Assembly: GCF_905404315.1 (NCBI RefSeq)
Contig: NC_066294.1
Coordinates: 12,487,501-12,551,500 of the forward strand
Direction of reading: 5' to 3'
DNA length: 64,000 bases
Source: Leptidea sinapis
Taxonomy: Eukaryota; Arthropoda; Insecta; Lepidoptera; Pieridae
The notes under the pieces: generated by a model
Databases searched by the model: none
The model's input: only the letters and a program-made list of their open reading frames with translations
What the model was told of the DNA's origin: nothing
Part shown: in pieces, positions 24,891 through 38,422 of the stretch
Position numbering within the stretch: position 1 is the first letter of the stretch
How the letters are laid out: every line of letters begins with the position of its first letter
Program-made: the position numbers and the translations under genes

Positions 24891-27800
24891 TTATCATTTT
24901 TGAAATTCAAGATGGCCGCTGCTCAACATTATGATAACTACATTATGGGTATCGTGTCCGGGGTGGTCGAGGGTGCTGAGAACGATTTTGTGATCATTTT
25001 TCTAATCCAAGATGATCGCCGCACAAAATTATGTTGATGGCCGCCGCTCAAAATTATGATAACTAGATTATGGCTATCGTATCCGAGGTTCTCGAGGGTG
25101 CAGAAAACATATTGGGATCATTTTTAAATCCGAGATGGCCGCCGCTCAAAAGTATGATAACTAGATCATGGGTATCGTATCCGAGGTTCTCGAGGGTGCA
25201 GAGAACGATTTTGTGATCAGTTTTCAAATCCAAGATGGCCGCCGTGCAAGATTATGATCACAAAAATATGGGTATCGTATCCGAGGTTCTCGAGGGTGCT
25301 GAGAACGATTTTGGTATCATTTTTAAATCCGAGATGGCCGCCGCTCAAAATTATGATAACAACATTATGGGTATCGTATCAGAGGTTCTCGTGAATGCAG
25401 AGAAGGATTTTGTGATCAGTTTTCAAATCCAAGATGGCCGTCGCTCAAAAGTATGATAACTACATTATGGGTATCGTATCTGAGAATCTCGAGGTTGCTG
25501 AGAACGATTTTGTGATCATTTTTCAAATCCAAGAGGGCCGCCGTGCAAGATTATGATCACAAAAATATGAATATCTTATTCGAGGTTCTCGAGGGTGCTG
25601 AGAACGATTTTGTGATCATTTTGCTAATCCAAGATGGCCGCCGCACAAAATTATGATTTCAGTAATATGGATATCGTGTCCCAGGTTCTCGAGGGTGCAG
25701 AAAACAATTTTGGGATCATTTTTAAATCCGAGATGGCCGCCGCTCAAAAGTATGATAACTAGATTATGGGTATCGTATCCTAGGTTCTCAAGGGTGCAGA
25801 GAGCGATTTTGTGATAAGTTTTCAAATCCGAGATGGCTGCCGCTCAAAAGAATGATAACAACATTATGGGTATCCTATCCGAGGTTCTCGAGGGTGCAGA
25901 GAACGATTTTGTGATCATTTTTGAAATCCAAGATGGCCGCCGCTCAACATTATGATAACTACATTATGGGTATCGTATCCGAGGTTCTCGAGGGTGCTGA
26001 GAACGATTTTGTGATCATTTTTCTAATCCAAGATGATCGCCGCACAAAATTATGTTGATGGCCGCCGCTCAAAATTATGATAACTAGATTATGGGTATCG
26101 TATCCGAGGTTCTCGAGGGTGCAGAGAACGATTTTGTGATCAGTTTTCAAATCCAAGATGGCTGCCGCTCAAAAGTATGATAACTACATTATGGGTATCG
26201 TATCCGAGGTTCTCGAGGGTGCTAAGAACGTTTTTGTTATCATTTTTCTAATCCAAGATGATCGCCGCACAAAATTATGTTGATGGCCGCCGCTCAAAAT
26301 TATGATAACTAGATTATGGGTATCGTATCCGAGGTTCTCGAAGGTGCAGAGAACGATTTTTTGATCAGTTTTCAAATCCAAGATGGCAGCCGCTCAAAAG
26401 TATCATAACCACATTATGGATATCGTATCCTAGTTTCTCGAGGGTGCTGAGAACGATTTTGTGATCATTTTTCAAATCCAAGATGGCCGACGTGCAAGAT
26501 TATGATCACAAAAATATGGGTATCGTATCCGAGGTTCTCGAGAGTGCACAGAACGATTTTGTGATCATTTTTGAAATCCAAGGTGGCCGCCGCTCAAAAT
26601 TATGATAACTACATTATGGGTATCCTATCCGAGGTTCTCGAGGGTGCAGAGAACGATTTTGTGATCATTTTTCAAATCGAAGATAGCCGCCGCTAAAAAG
26701 TATGATAACTACATTATGGGTATCGTATCCGAGGTTCTCGAGGGTGTTGAGAACGATTTTATGATAATTTTTCAAATCGAAGGCCGCCGCACAAAATTAT
26801 GATTTCAGCAATATGGATATCGTATCCGAGGTTGTCGAGGGTGCAGAGAACGATTTGGTGATCATTTTTAAATCTGAGATGGCCGCCGCTCCAAATTATG
26901 ATAACGACATTATGGGTATCGTATCAGTGGTTCTCCAGGGTGCAGAGAATATTTTGTAATCATTTTTCAAATCCAAGATGGCTGCCGCTCAAAAGTATGA
27001 TAACTACATTATGGGTATCTTATCCGAGGTTCTCGAGGGTGCTGAGAACGATTTTGTGATCATTTTTCCAATACAAGATGGCCGCCGTGCAAGATTATGA
27101 TCATAAAAATATGGGTATCGTATCTGAGGTTCTCGAGAGTGCACAGAACGATTTTGTGAACATTTTTGAAATCCAAGAATGCCGCCGCTCAAAATTATGA
27201 TAAGTAAATTATGGGTATCGTATCCGAGGTTCTCGAGGGTGCAGAGAACGATTTTGTGATCATTTTTGAAATCCAAGATGGCCGCCGCTCAAAATTATGA
27301 TAACTACATTATGGGTATCGTATCCGAGGTTCTCGAGGGTGCAGAGAACGATTTTGTGATCATTTTTCTAATCCAAGATGATCGCCGCACAAAATTATGT
27401 TGATGGCCGCAACTCAAAATTATGATAACTAGATTATGGGTATCGTATCCGAGGTTCTCGAGGGTGCTGAGAACGATTTTGGTATCATTTTTAAATCCGA
27501 GATGGCCGCCGCTCAAAATTATGATAACAACATTATGGGTATCGTATCAGAGGTTCTCGAGAATGCAGAGAAGGATTTTGTGATCAGTTTTCAAATCCAA
27601 GATGGCCGTCGCTCAAAAGTATGATAACTACATTATGGGTATCGTATCTGAGAATCTCGAGGTTGCTGAGAACGATTTTGTGATCATTTTTCAAATCCAA
27701 GAGGACCGCCGTGCAAGATTATGATCACAAAAATATGTATATCTTATTCGAGGTTCTCGAGGGTGCTGAGAACGATTTTGTGATCATTTTGCTAATCCAA

Positions 27801-28980
27801 GATGGCCGCCGCACAAAATTATGATTTCAGTAATATGGATATCGTGTCCCAGGTTCTCGAGGGTGCAGAAAACAATTTTGGGATCATTTTTAAATCCGAG
27901 ATGGCCGCCGCTCAAAAGTATGATAACTAGATTATGGGTATCGTATCCTAGGTTCTCAAGGGTGCAGAGAGCGATTTTGTGATAAGTTTTCAAATCCGAG
28001 AAGGCAGCCGCTCAAAAGAATGATAACAACATTATGGGTATCGTATCCGAGGTTCTCGAGGGTGCAGAGAACGATTTGGTGATCATTTTTCAAATCCAAG
28101 GGGGCTGCCGCAAACAATTATGTTTTCAGCAATATGGATATCGTGTCCGATGTTCTCAAGGGTGCAGAAAACAATTTTGGGATCATTTTTAAATCCGAGA
28201 TGGCCGCCGCTCAAAAGTATGATAACTAGAATATGGGTATCGTATCCGAGGTTCTCGAGGGTGCAGAGAACGATTCTGTGATCATTTTTGAAATCCAAGA
28301 GGGGTGCCGCAAACAATAATGTTGTCAGCAATATGGATAACGTGTCTGAGGTTCTCGAGGGTGCAGAAAATAATTTTGGGTTCATTTTTAAATCCGAGAT
28401 GGCCGCTGTGCAATATTATGATCACAAAAATATGGGTATCGTATCCGAGGTTCTCGAGAGTGCACAGAATGATTTTGTGATCATTTTTGAAATCCAAGGT
28501 GGCCGCCGCTCAAAATTATGATATCTACATTATGGGTATCCTTTCCGAGGTTCTCGAGGGTGCAGAGAACGATTTTGTGATCAGTTTTCAAATCCAAGAT
28601 GGCCGCCGCTCAAAAGTATGATAAGCACATTATGGATATCGTATCCTAGTTTCTCGAGGGTGCAGAGAACGATTCTGTGATCATTTTTGAAATCCAAGAG
28701 GGCTGCCGCAAACAATAATGTTGTCAGCAATATGGATAACGTGTCTGAGGTTCTCGAGGGTGCAGAAAATAATTTTGGGATCATTTTTAAATACGAGATG
28801 GCCGCTGTGCAATATTATGATCACAAAAATATGGGTATCATATCCGAGGTTCTCGAGAGTGCACAGAACGATTTTGTGATCATTTTTCAAATCGAAGATA
28901 GCCGCCGCTTAAAAGTATGATAACTACATTATGGGTATCGTATCCGAGGTTCTCGAGGGTGCAGAGAACGATTTTGTGAT
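24236..28980 (+). repeat. ~4.7-kb block, source-like copy of the segment at 39.4-44.0 kb
   Basis: This block aligns with 39372-44015 at an offset of 15136 bp. The offset falls to 15135 after a one-base deletion near 41377, and to 15035 after a loss of one monomer near 43034. It overlaps the 4486-bp-offset duplication. The order of marker monomers is conserved throughout, so the two segments are copies lying about 15 kb apart rather than neighbours. Confidence 0.82.
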
Positions 28981-29460
28981 CATTTTTGAAATCCAAGAGG
29001 GCTGCCGCAAACAATTATGTTTTCAGCAATATGGATAGCGTTTCCGAGGTTCTCGAGTGTGCAGAAAACAATTTTGGCATCATTTTTAAATCTGAGATGG
29101 CTCCACTCAAAATTATGAAAACGACATTATGGGTATCGTATCAGTGGTTCTCGAGGGTGCAGAGAACGATTTTGTGATCATTTTTCAAATCCAAGATGGC
29201 CGCCGCACAAAAGTATGATAACTACATTATGGGTATCTTATCCGAGGTTCTCGAGGGTGCTGAGAACGATTTTGTGATCATGTTTCATATACAAGATGGC
29301 CGCCGTGCAAGATTATGATCATAAAAATATGGGTGTCGTATCTGAGGTTCTCGAGAGTGCACAGAACGATTTTGTGAACATTTTTGAAATCCAAGATGGC
29401 CGCCGCTCAAAATTATGATAAGTAAATTATGGGTATCGTATCCGAGGTTCTCGAGGGTGC
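25225..29460 (+). repeat. ~4.2-kb block, copy 1 (offset 4486 bp)
   Basis: This block aligns with 29711-34544 at an offset of 4486 bp, rising to 5084 bp after a 598-bp insertion in the second copy. Shared oddities include TTTGGGTTCATT near 28376, TATCCTTTCCGAGG near 28538 and GAGGGGTGCC near 28302. I noted fewer than ten substitutions in the first 3 kb. Confidence 0.88.
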
Positions 29461-32400
29461 TAAGAACGATTTTGTGATCATTTTTCTAATCCAAGATGAT
29501 CGCCGCACAAAATTATGTTGATGGCCGCCGCTCAAAATTATGATAACTAGATTATGGGTATCGTATCCGAGGTTCTGGAAGGTGCAGAGAACGATTTTTT
29601 GATCAGTTTTCAAATCCAAGATGGCCGCCGCTCAAAAGTATCATAACCACATTATGGATATCGTATCCTAGTTTCTCGAGGGTGCTGAGAACGATTTTGT
29701 GATCATTTTTCAAATCCAAGATGGCCGCCGTGCAAGATTATGATCACAAAAATATGGGTATCGTATCCGAGGTTCTCGAGGGTGCTGAGAACGATTTTGG
29801 TATCATTTTTAAATCCGAGATGGCCGCCGCTTAAAATTATGATAACAACATTATGGGTATCGTATCAGAGGTTCTCGTGAATGCAGAGAAGGATTTTGTG
29901 ATCAGTTTTCAAATCCAAGATGGCCGTCGCTCAAAAGTATGATAACTACATTATGGGTATCGTATCTGAGAATCTCGAGGTTGCTGAGAACGATTTTGTG
30001 ATCATTTTTCAAATCCAAGAGGGCCGCCGTGCAAGATTATGATCACAAAAATATGAATATCTTATTCGAGGTTCTCGAGGGTGCTGAGAACGATTTTGTG
30101 ATCATTTTGCTAATCCAAGATGGCCGCCGCACAAAATTATGATTTCAGTAATATGGATATCGTGTCCCAGGTTCTCGAGGGTGCAGAAAACAATTTTGGG
30201 ATCATTTTTAAATCCGAGATGGCCGCCGCTCAAAAGTATGATAACTAGATTATGGGTATCGTATCCTAGGTTCTCAAGGGTGCAGAGAGCGATTTTGTGA
30301 TAAGTTTTCAAATCCGAGATGGCTGCCGCTCAAAAGAATGATAACAACATTATGGGTATCCTATCCGAGGTTCTCGAGGGTGCAGAGAACGATTTTGTGA
30401 TCATTTTTGAAATCCAAGATGGCCGCCGCTCAACATTATGATAACTACATTATGGGTATCGTATCCGAGGTTCTCGAGGGTGCTGAGAACGATTTTGTGA
30501 TCATTTTTCTAATCCAAGATGATCGCCGCACAAAATTATGTTGATGGCCGCCGCTCAAAATTATGATAACTAGATTATGGGTATCGTATCCGAGGTTCTC
30601 GAGGGTGCAGAGAACGATTTTGTGATCAGTTTTCAAATCCAAGATGGCCGCCGCTCAAAAGTATGATAACTACATTATGGGTATCGTATCCGAGGTTCTC
30701 GAGGGTGCTAAGAACGTTTTTGTGATCATTTTTCTAATCCAAGATGTTCGCCGCACAAAATTATGTTGATGGCCGCCGCTCAAAATTATGATAACTAGAT
30801 TATGGGTATCGTATCCGAGGTTCTCGAAGGTGCAGAGAACGATTTTTTGATCAGTTTTCAAATCCAAGATGGCAGCCGCTCAAAAGTATCATAACCACAT
30901 TATGGATATCGTATCCTAGTTTCTCGAGGGTGCTGAGAACGATTTTGTGATCATTTTTCAAATCCAAGATGGCCGACGTGCAAGATTATGATCACAAAAA
31001 TATGGGTATCGTATCCGAGGTTCTCGAGAGTGCACAGAACGATTTTGTGATCATTTTTGAAATCCAAGGTGGCCGCCGCTCAAAATTATGATAACTACAT
31101 TATGGGTATCCTATCCGAGGTTCTCGAGGGTGCAGAGAACGATTTTGTGATCATTTTTCAAATCGAAGATAGCCGCCGCTAAAAAGTATGATAACTACAT
31201 TATGGGTATCGTATCCGAGGTTCTCGAGGGTGTTGAGAACGATTTTATGATAATTTTTCAAATCGAAGGCCGCCGCACAAAATTATGATTTCAGCAATAT
31301 GGATATCGTATCCGAGGTTGTCGAGGGTGCAGAGAACGATTTGGTGATCATTTTTAAATCTGAGATGGCCGCCGCTCCAAATTATGATAACGACATTATG
31401 GGTATCGTATCAGTGGTTCTCCAGGGTGCAGAGAATATTTTGTAATCATTTTTCAAATCCAAGATGGCTGCCGCTCAAAAGTATGATAACTACATTATGG
31501 GTATCTTATCCGAGGTTCTCGAGGGTGCTGAGAACGATTTTGTGATCATTTTTCCAATACAAGATGGCCGCCGTGCAAGATTATGATCATAAAAATATGG
31601 GTATCGTATCTGAGGTTCTCGAGAGTGCACAGAACGATTTTGTGAACATTTTTGAAATTCAAGAATGCCGCCGCTCAAAATTATGATAAGTAAATTATGG
31701 GTATCGTATCCGAGGTTCTCGAGGGTGCAGAGAACGATTTTGTGATCATTTTTGAAATCCAAGATGGCCGCCGCTCAACATTATGATAACTACATTATGG
31801 GTATCGTATCCGAGGTTCTCGAGGGTGCAGAGAACGATTTTGTGATTATTTTTCTAATCCAAGATGATCGCCGCACAAAATTATGTTGATGGCCGCAACT
31901 CAAAATTATGATAACTAGATTATGGGTATCGTATCCGAGGTTCTCGAGGGTGCTGAGAACGATTTTGGTATCATTTTTAAATCCGAGATGGCCGCCGCTC
32001 AAAATTATGATAACAACATTATGGGTATCGTATCAGAGGTTCTCGAGAATGCAGAGAAGGATTTTGTGATCAGTTTTCAAATCCAAGATGGCCGTCGCTC
32101 AAAAGTATGATAACTACATTATGGGTATCGTATCTGAGAATCTCGAGGTTGCTGAGAACGATTTTGTGATCATTTTTCAAATCCAAGAGGACCGCCGTGC
32201 AAGATTATGATCACAAAAATATGTATATCTTATTCGAGGTTCTCGAGGGTGCTGAGAACGATTTTGTGATCATTTTGCTAATCCAAGATGGCCGCCGCAC
32301 AAAATTATGATTTCAGTGATATGGATATCGTGTCCCAGGTTCTCGAGGGTGCAGAAAACAATTTTGGGATCATTTTTAAATCCGAGATGGCCGCCGCTCA

Positions 32401-32502
32401 AAAGTATGATAACTAGATTATGGGTATCGTATCCTAGGTTCTCAAGGGTGCAGAGAGCGATTTTGTGATAAGTTTTCAAATCCGAGAAGGCAGCCGCTCA
32501 AA

Positions 32503-33100
32503 AGAATGATAACAACATTATGGGTATCGTATCCGAGGTTCTCGAGGGTGCAGAGAACGATTTGGTGATCATTTTTCAAATCCAAGGGGGCTGCCGCAAA
32601 CAATTATGTTTTCAGCAATATGGATATCGTGTCCGATGTTCTCAAGGGTGCAGAAAACAATTTTGGGATCATTTTTAAATCCGAGATGGCCGCCGCTCAA
32701 AAGTATGATAACTAGAATATGGGTATCGTATCCGAGGTTCTCGAGGGTGCAGAGAACGATTCTGTGATCATTTTTGAAATCCAAGAGGGGTGCCGCAAAC
32801 AATAATGTTGTCAGCAATATGGATAACGTGTCTGAGGTTCTCGAGGGTGCAGAAAATAATTTTGGGTTCATTTTTAAATCCGAGATGGCCGCTGTGCAAT
32901 ATTATGATCACAAAAATATGGGTATCGTATCCGAGGTTCTCGAGAGTGCACAGAATGATTTTGTGATCATTTTTGAAATCCAAGGTGGCCGCCGCTCAAA
33001 ATTATGATATCTACATTATGGGTATCCTTTCCGAGGTTCTCGAGGGTGCAGAGAACGATTTTGTGATCAGTTTTCAAATCCAAGATGGCCGCCGCTCAAA
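32503..33100 (+). repeat. 598-bp tandem duplication, copy 1
   Basis: About six monomers are repeated directly downstream. This copy keeps the variants TTTGGGTTCATT and TATCCTTTCC that also occur 4486 bp upstream, so it is the inherited one. The junction lies within CCGCTCAAAAG near 33100. Confidence 0.85.
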
Positions 33101-33698
33101 AGAATGATAACAACATTATGGGTATCGTATCCGAGGTTCTCGAGGGTGCAGAGAACGATTTGGTGATCATTTTTCAAATCCAAGGGGGCTGCCGCAAACA
33201 ATTATGTTTTCAGCAATATGGATATCGTGTCCGATGTTCTCAAGGGTGCAGAAAACAATTTTGGGATCATTTTTAAATCCGAGATGGCCGCCGCTCAAAA
33301 GTATGATAACTAGAATATGGGTATCGTATCCGAGGTTCTCGAGGGTGCAGAGAACGATTCTGTGATCATTTTTGAAATCCAAGAGGGGTGCCGCAAACAA
33401 TAATGTTGTCAGCAATATGGATAACGTGTCTGAGGTTCTCGAGGGTGCAGAAAATAATTTTGGGATCATTTTTAAATCCGAGATGGCCGCTGTGCAATAT
33501 TATGATCACAAAAATATGGGTATCGTATCCGAGGTTCTCGAGAGTGCACAGAATGATTTTGTGATCATTTTTGAAATCCAAGGTGGCCGCCGCTCAAAAT
33601 TATGATATCTACATTATGGGTATCCTATCCGAGGTTCTCGAGGGTGCAGAGAACGATTTTGTGATCAGTTTTCAAATCCAAGATGGCCTCCGCTCAAA
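33101..33698 (+). repeat. 598-bp tandem duplication, copy 2
   Basis: Second copy. It has TTTGGGATCATT and TATCCTATCC where copy 1 has the derived bases. Either copy 2 came from a partner lacking those changes (exchange between sister or homologous arrays) or they were corrected by gene conversion. It also has a private GGCCTCCGCTC near 33686. Confidence 0.82.
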
Positions 33699-33749
33699 AG
33701 TATGATAAGCACATTATGGATATCGTATCCTAGTTTCTCGAGGGTGCAG

Positions 33750-35195
33750 AGAACGATTCTGTGATCATTTTTGAAATCCAAGAGGGCTGCCGCAAACAAT
33801 AATGTTGTCAGCAATATGGATAACGTGTCTGAGGTTCTCGAGGGTGCAGAAAATAATTTTGGGATCATTTTTAAATACGAGATGGCCGCTGTGCAATATT
33901 ATGATCACAAAAATATGGGTATCATATCCGAGGTTCTCGAGAGTGCACAGAACGATTTTGTGATCATTTTTCAAATCGAAGATAGCCGCCGCTTAAAAGT
34001 ATGATAACTACATTATGGGTATCGTATCCGAGGTTCTCGAGGGTGCAGAGAACGATTTTGTGATCATTTTTGAAATCCAAGAGGGCTGCCGCAAACAATT
34101 ATGTTTTCAGCAATATGGATATCGTTTCCGAGGTTCTCGAGTGTGCAGAAAACAATTTTGGCATCATTTTTAAATCTGAGATGGCTCCGCTCAAAATTAT
34201 GAAAACGACATTATGGGTATCGTATCAGTGGTTCTCGAGGGTGCAGAGAACGATTTTGTGATCATTTTTCAAATCCAATATGGCCGCCGCACAAAAGTAT
34301 GATAACTACATTATGGGTATCTTATCCGAGGTTCTCGAGGGTGCTGAGAACGATTTTGTGATCATGTTTCATATACAAGATGGCCGCCGTGCAAGATTAT
34401 GATCATAAAAATATGGGTGTCGTATCTGAGGTTCTCGAGAGTGCACAGAACGATTTTGTGAACATTTTTGAAATCCAAGATGGCCGCCGCTCAAAATTAT
34501 GATAAGTAAATTATGGGTATCGTATCCGAGGTTCTCGAGGGTGCAGAGAACGATTTTGTTATCATTTTTGAAATTCAAGATGGCCGCTGCTCAACATTAT
34601 GATAACTACATTATGGGTATCGTATCCGGGGTGGTCGAGGGTGCTGAGAACGATTTTGTGATCATTTTTCTAATCCAAGATGATCGCCGCACAAAATTAT
34701 GTTGATGACCGCCGCTCAAAATTATGATAACTAGATTATGGCTATCGTATCCGAGGTTCTCGAGGGTGCAGAAAACATATTGGGATCATTTTTAAATCCG
34801 AGATGGCCGCCGCTCAAAAGTATGATAACTAGATCATGGGTATCGTATCCGAGGTTCTCGAGGGTGCAGAGAACGATTTTGTGATCAGTTTTCAAATCCA
34901 AGATGGCCGCCGTGCAAGATTATGATCACAAAAATATGGGTATCGTATCCGAGGTTCTCGAGGGTGCTTGCTGAGAACGATTTTGGTATCATTTTTAAAT
35001 CCGAGATGGCCGGCGCTCAAAATTATGATAACAACATTATGGGTATCGTATCAGAGGTTCTCGTGAATGCAGAGAAGGATTTTGTGATCAGTTTTCAAAT
35101 CCAAGATGGCCGTCGCTCAAAAGTATGATAACTACATTATGGGTATCGTATCTGAGAATCTCGAGGTTGCTGAGAACGATTTTGTGATCATTTTT
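33750..35195 (+). repeat. ~1.45-kb block, copy 1 (offset 2021 bp)
   Basis: Aligns with 35771-37216 at an offset of 2021 bp. It includes the AACAATAATG monomer, the GGCTCCGCTC monomer, the GTGCTTGCTGAG 103-bp form and the GGCCGGCGCTC variant, in the same order. Substitutions are few, for example near 33872, 34275 and 34708. Confidence 0.82.
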
Positions 35196-35770
35196 CAAAT
35201 CCAAGAGGAACGCCGTGCAAGATTATGATCACAAAAATATGAATATCTTATTCTAGGTTCTCGAGGGTGCTGAGAACGAATTTGTGATCATTTTGCTAAT
35301 CCAAGATGGCCGCCGCACAAAATTATGATTTCAGTAATATGGATATCGTGTCCCAGGTTCTCGAGGGTGCAGAAAACAATTTTGGGATCATTTTTAAATC
35401 CGAGATGGCCGCCGCTCAAAAGTATGATAACTAGATTATGGGTATCGTATCCTAGGTTCTCAAGGGTGCAGAGAGCGATTTTGTGATAAGTTTTCAAATC
35501 CGAGAAGGCAGCCGCTCAAAAGAATGATAACAACATTATGGGTATCGTATCCGAGGTTCTCGAGGGTGCAGAGAACGATTTGGTGATCATTTTCCAAATC
35601 CAAGGGGGCTGCCGCAAACAATTATGTTTTCAGCAATATGGATATCGTGTCCGATGTTCTCAAGGGTGCAGAAAACAATTTTGGGATCATTTTTAAATCC
35701 GAGATGGCCGCCGCTCAAAAGTATGATAACTAGAATATGGGTATCGTATCCGAGGTTCTCGAGGGTGCAG

Positions 35771-37216
35771 AGAACGATTTTGTGATCATTTTTGAAATCC
35801 AAGAGGGCTGCCGCAAACAATAATGTTGTCAGCAATATGGATAACGTGTCTGAGGTTCTCGAGGGTGCAGAAAATAATTTTGGGATCATTTTTAAATCCG
35901 AGATGGCCGCTGTGCAATATTATGATCACAAAAATATGGGTATCGTATCCGAGGTTCTCGAGAGTGCACAGAACGATTTTGTGATCATTTTTCAAATCGA
36001 AGATAGCCGCCGCTTAAAAGTATGATAACTACATTATGGGTATCGTATCCGAGGTTCTCGAGGGTGCAGAGAACGATTTTGTGATCATTTTTGAAATCCA
36101 AGAGGGCTGCCGCAAACAATTATGTTTTCAGCAATATGGATATCGTTTCCGAGGTTCTCGAGTGTGCAGAAAACAATTTTGGCATCATTTTTAAATCTGA
36201 GATGGCTCCGCTCAAAATTATGAAAACGACATTATGGGTATCGTATCAGTGGTTCTCGAGGGTGCAGAGAACGATTTTGTGATCATTTTTCAAATCCAAG
36301 ATGGCCGCCGCACAAAAGTATGATAACTACATTATGGGTATCTTATCCGAGGTTCTCGAGGGTGCTGAGAACGATTTTGTGATCATGTTTCATATACAAG
36401 ATGGCCGCCGTGCAAGATTATGATCATAAAAATATGGGTGTCGTATCTGAGGTTCTCGAGAGTGCACAGAACGATTTTGTGAACATTTTTGAAATCCAAG
36501 ATGGCCGCCGCTCAAAATTATGATAAGTAAATTATGGGTATCGTATCCGAGGTTCTCGAGGGTGCAGAGAACGATTTTGTTATCATTTTTGAAATTCAAG
36601 ATGGCCGCTGCTCAACATTATGATAACTTCATTATGGGTATCGTATCCGGGGTGGTCGAGGGTGCTGAGAACGATTTTGTGATCATTTTTCTAATCCAAG
36701 ATGATCGCCGCACAAAATTATGTTGATGGCCGCCGCTCAAAATTATGATAACTAGATTATGGCTATCGTATCCGAGGTTCTCGAGGGTGCAGAAAACATA
36801 TTGGGATCATTTTTAAATCCGAGATGGCCGCCGCTCATAAGTATGATAACTAGATCATGGGTATCGTATCCGAGGTTCTCGAGGGTGCAGAGAACGATTT
36901 TGTGATCAGTTTTCAAATCCAAGATGGCCGCCGTGCAAGATTATGATCACAAAAATATGGGTATCGTATCCGAGGTTCTCGAGGGTGCTTGCTGAGAACG
37001 ATTTTGGTATCATTTTTAAATCCGAGATGGCCGGCGCTCAAAATTATGATAACAACATTATGGGTATCGTATCAGAGGTTCTCGTGAATGCAGAGAAGGA
37101 TTTTGTGATCAGTTTTCAAATCCAAGATGGCCGTCGCTCAAAAGTATGATAACTACATTATGGGTATCGTATCTGAGAATCTCGAGGTTGCTGAGAACGA
37201 TTTTGTGATCATTTTT
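35771..37216 (+). repeat. ~1.45-kb block, copy 2 (offset 2021 bp)
   Basis: Second copy of the block at 33.75 kb. Its greater part (35975-37198) was duplicated again, giving the 1224-bp tandem unit that follows. It has private changes such as GATAACTTCATT near 36628 and GCTCATAAG near 36836. Confidence 0.82.
35975..37198 (+). repeat. 1224-bp tandem unit, copy 1
   Basis: About twelve monomers repeated immediately downstream at an offset of 1224 bp. The junction near 37200 joins the GAATCTCGAGGTTGCTGAG monomer to the AAATCGAAGATAGCC monomer inside TTTTGTGATCATTTTTCAAA. Confidence 0.85.
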
Positions 37217-38422
37217 CAAATCGAAGATAGCCGCCGCTTAAAAGTATGATAACTACATTATGGATATCGTGTCCCAGGTTCTCGAGGGTGCAGAGAACGA
37301 TTTTGTGATCATTTTTGAAATCCAAGAGGGCTGCCGCAAACAATTATGTTTTCAGCAATATGGATATCGTTTCCGAGGTTCTCGAGTGTGCAGAAAACAA
37401 TTTTGGCATCATTTTTAAATCTGAGATGGCTCCGCTCAAAATTATGAAAACGACATTATGGGTATCGTATCAGTGGTTCTCGAGGGTGCAGAGAACGATT
37501 ATGTGATCATTTTTCAAATCCAAGATGGCCGCCGCACAAAAGTATGATAACTACATTATGGGTATCTTATCCGAGGTTCTCGAGGGTGCTGAGAACGATT
37601 TTGTGATCATGTTTCATATACAAGATGGCCGCCGTGCAAGATTATGATCATAAAAATATGGGTGTCGTATCTGAGGTTCTCGAGAGTGCACAGAACGATT
37701 TTGTGAACATTTTTGAAATCCAAGATGGCCGCCGCTCAAAATTATGATAAGTAAATTATGGGTATCGTATCCGAGGTTCTCGAGGGTGCAGAGAACGATT
37801 TTGTTATCATTTTTGAAATTCAAGATGGCCGCTGCTCAACATTATGATAACTACATTATGGGTATCGTATCCGGGGTGGTCGAGGGTGCTGAGAACGATT
37901 TTGTGATCATTTTTCTAATCCAAGATGATCGCCGCACAAAATTATGTTGATGGCCGCCGCTCAAAATTATGATAACTAGATTATGGCTATCGTATCCGAG
38001 GTTCTCGAGGGTGCAGAAAACATATTGGGATCATTTTTAAATCCGAGATGGCCGCCGCTCAAAAGTATGATAACTAGATCATGGGTATCGTATCCGAGGT
38101 TCTCGAGGGTGCAGAGAACGATTTTGTGATCAGTTTTCAAATCCAAGATGGCCGCCGTGCAAGATTATGATCACAAAAATATGGGTATCGTATCCGAGGT
38201 TCTCGAGGGTGCTTGCTGAGAACGATTTTGGTATCATTTTTAAATCCGAGATGGCCGGCGCTCAAAATTATGATAACAACATTATGGGTATCGTATCAGA
38301 GGTTCTCGTGAATGCAGAGAAGGATTTTGTGATCAGTTTTCAAATCCAAGATGGCCGTCGCTCAAAAGTATGATAACTACATTATGGGTATCGTATCTGA
38401 GAATCTCGAGGTTGCTGAGAAC
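37199..38422 (+). repeat. 1224-bp tandem unit, copy 2
   Basis: Second copy. One monomer start inside it is different: near 37260 it reads ATGGATATCGTGTCCCAGG instead of ATGGGTATCGTATCCGAGG, a switch to another monomer family over about 20 bases. After 38422 the sequence continues as a copy of 35.18-35.72 kb at an offset of 3245 bp (2021+1224). Confidence 0.82.

Larger units (their letters stand above)
29711..34544 (+). repeat. ~4.8-kb block, copy 2 (offset 4486 bp, carries a 598-bp expansion)
   Basis: Second copy of 25225-29460, enlarged by an internal tandem duplication of 598 bp at about 32.5-33.7 kb. Private changes include CGCTTAAAATT near 29830, GATGTTCGCC near 30743 and CAGTGATATGG near 32315. 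The 250 bp between the two copies (29461-29710) is a 225-bp-dimer segment like that at 26.2 kb. Confidence 0.86.
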
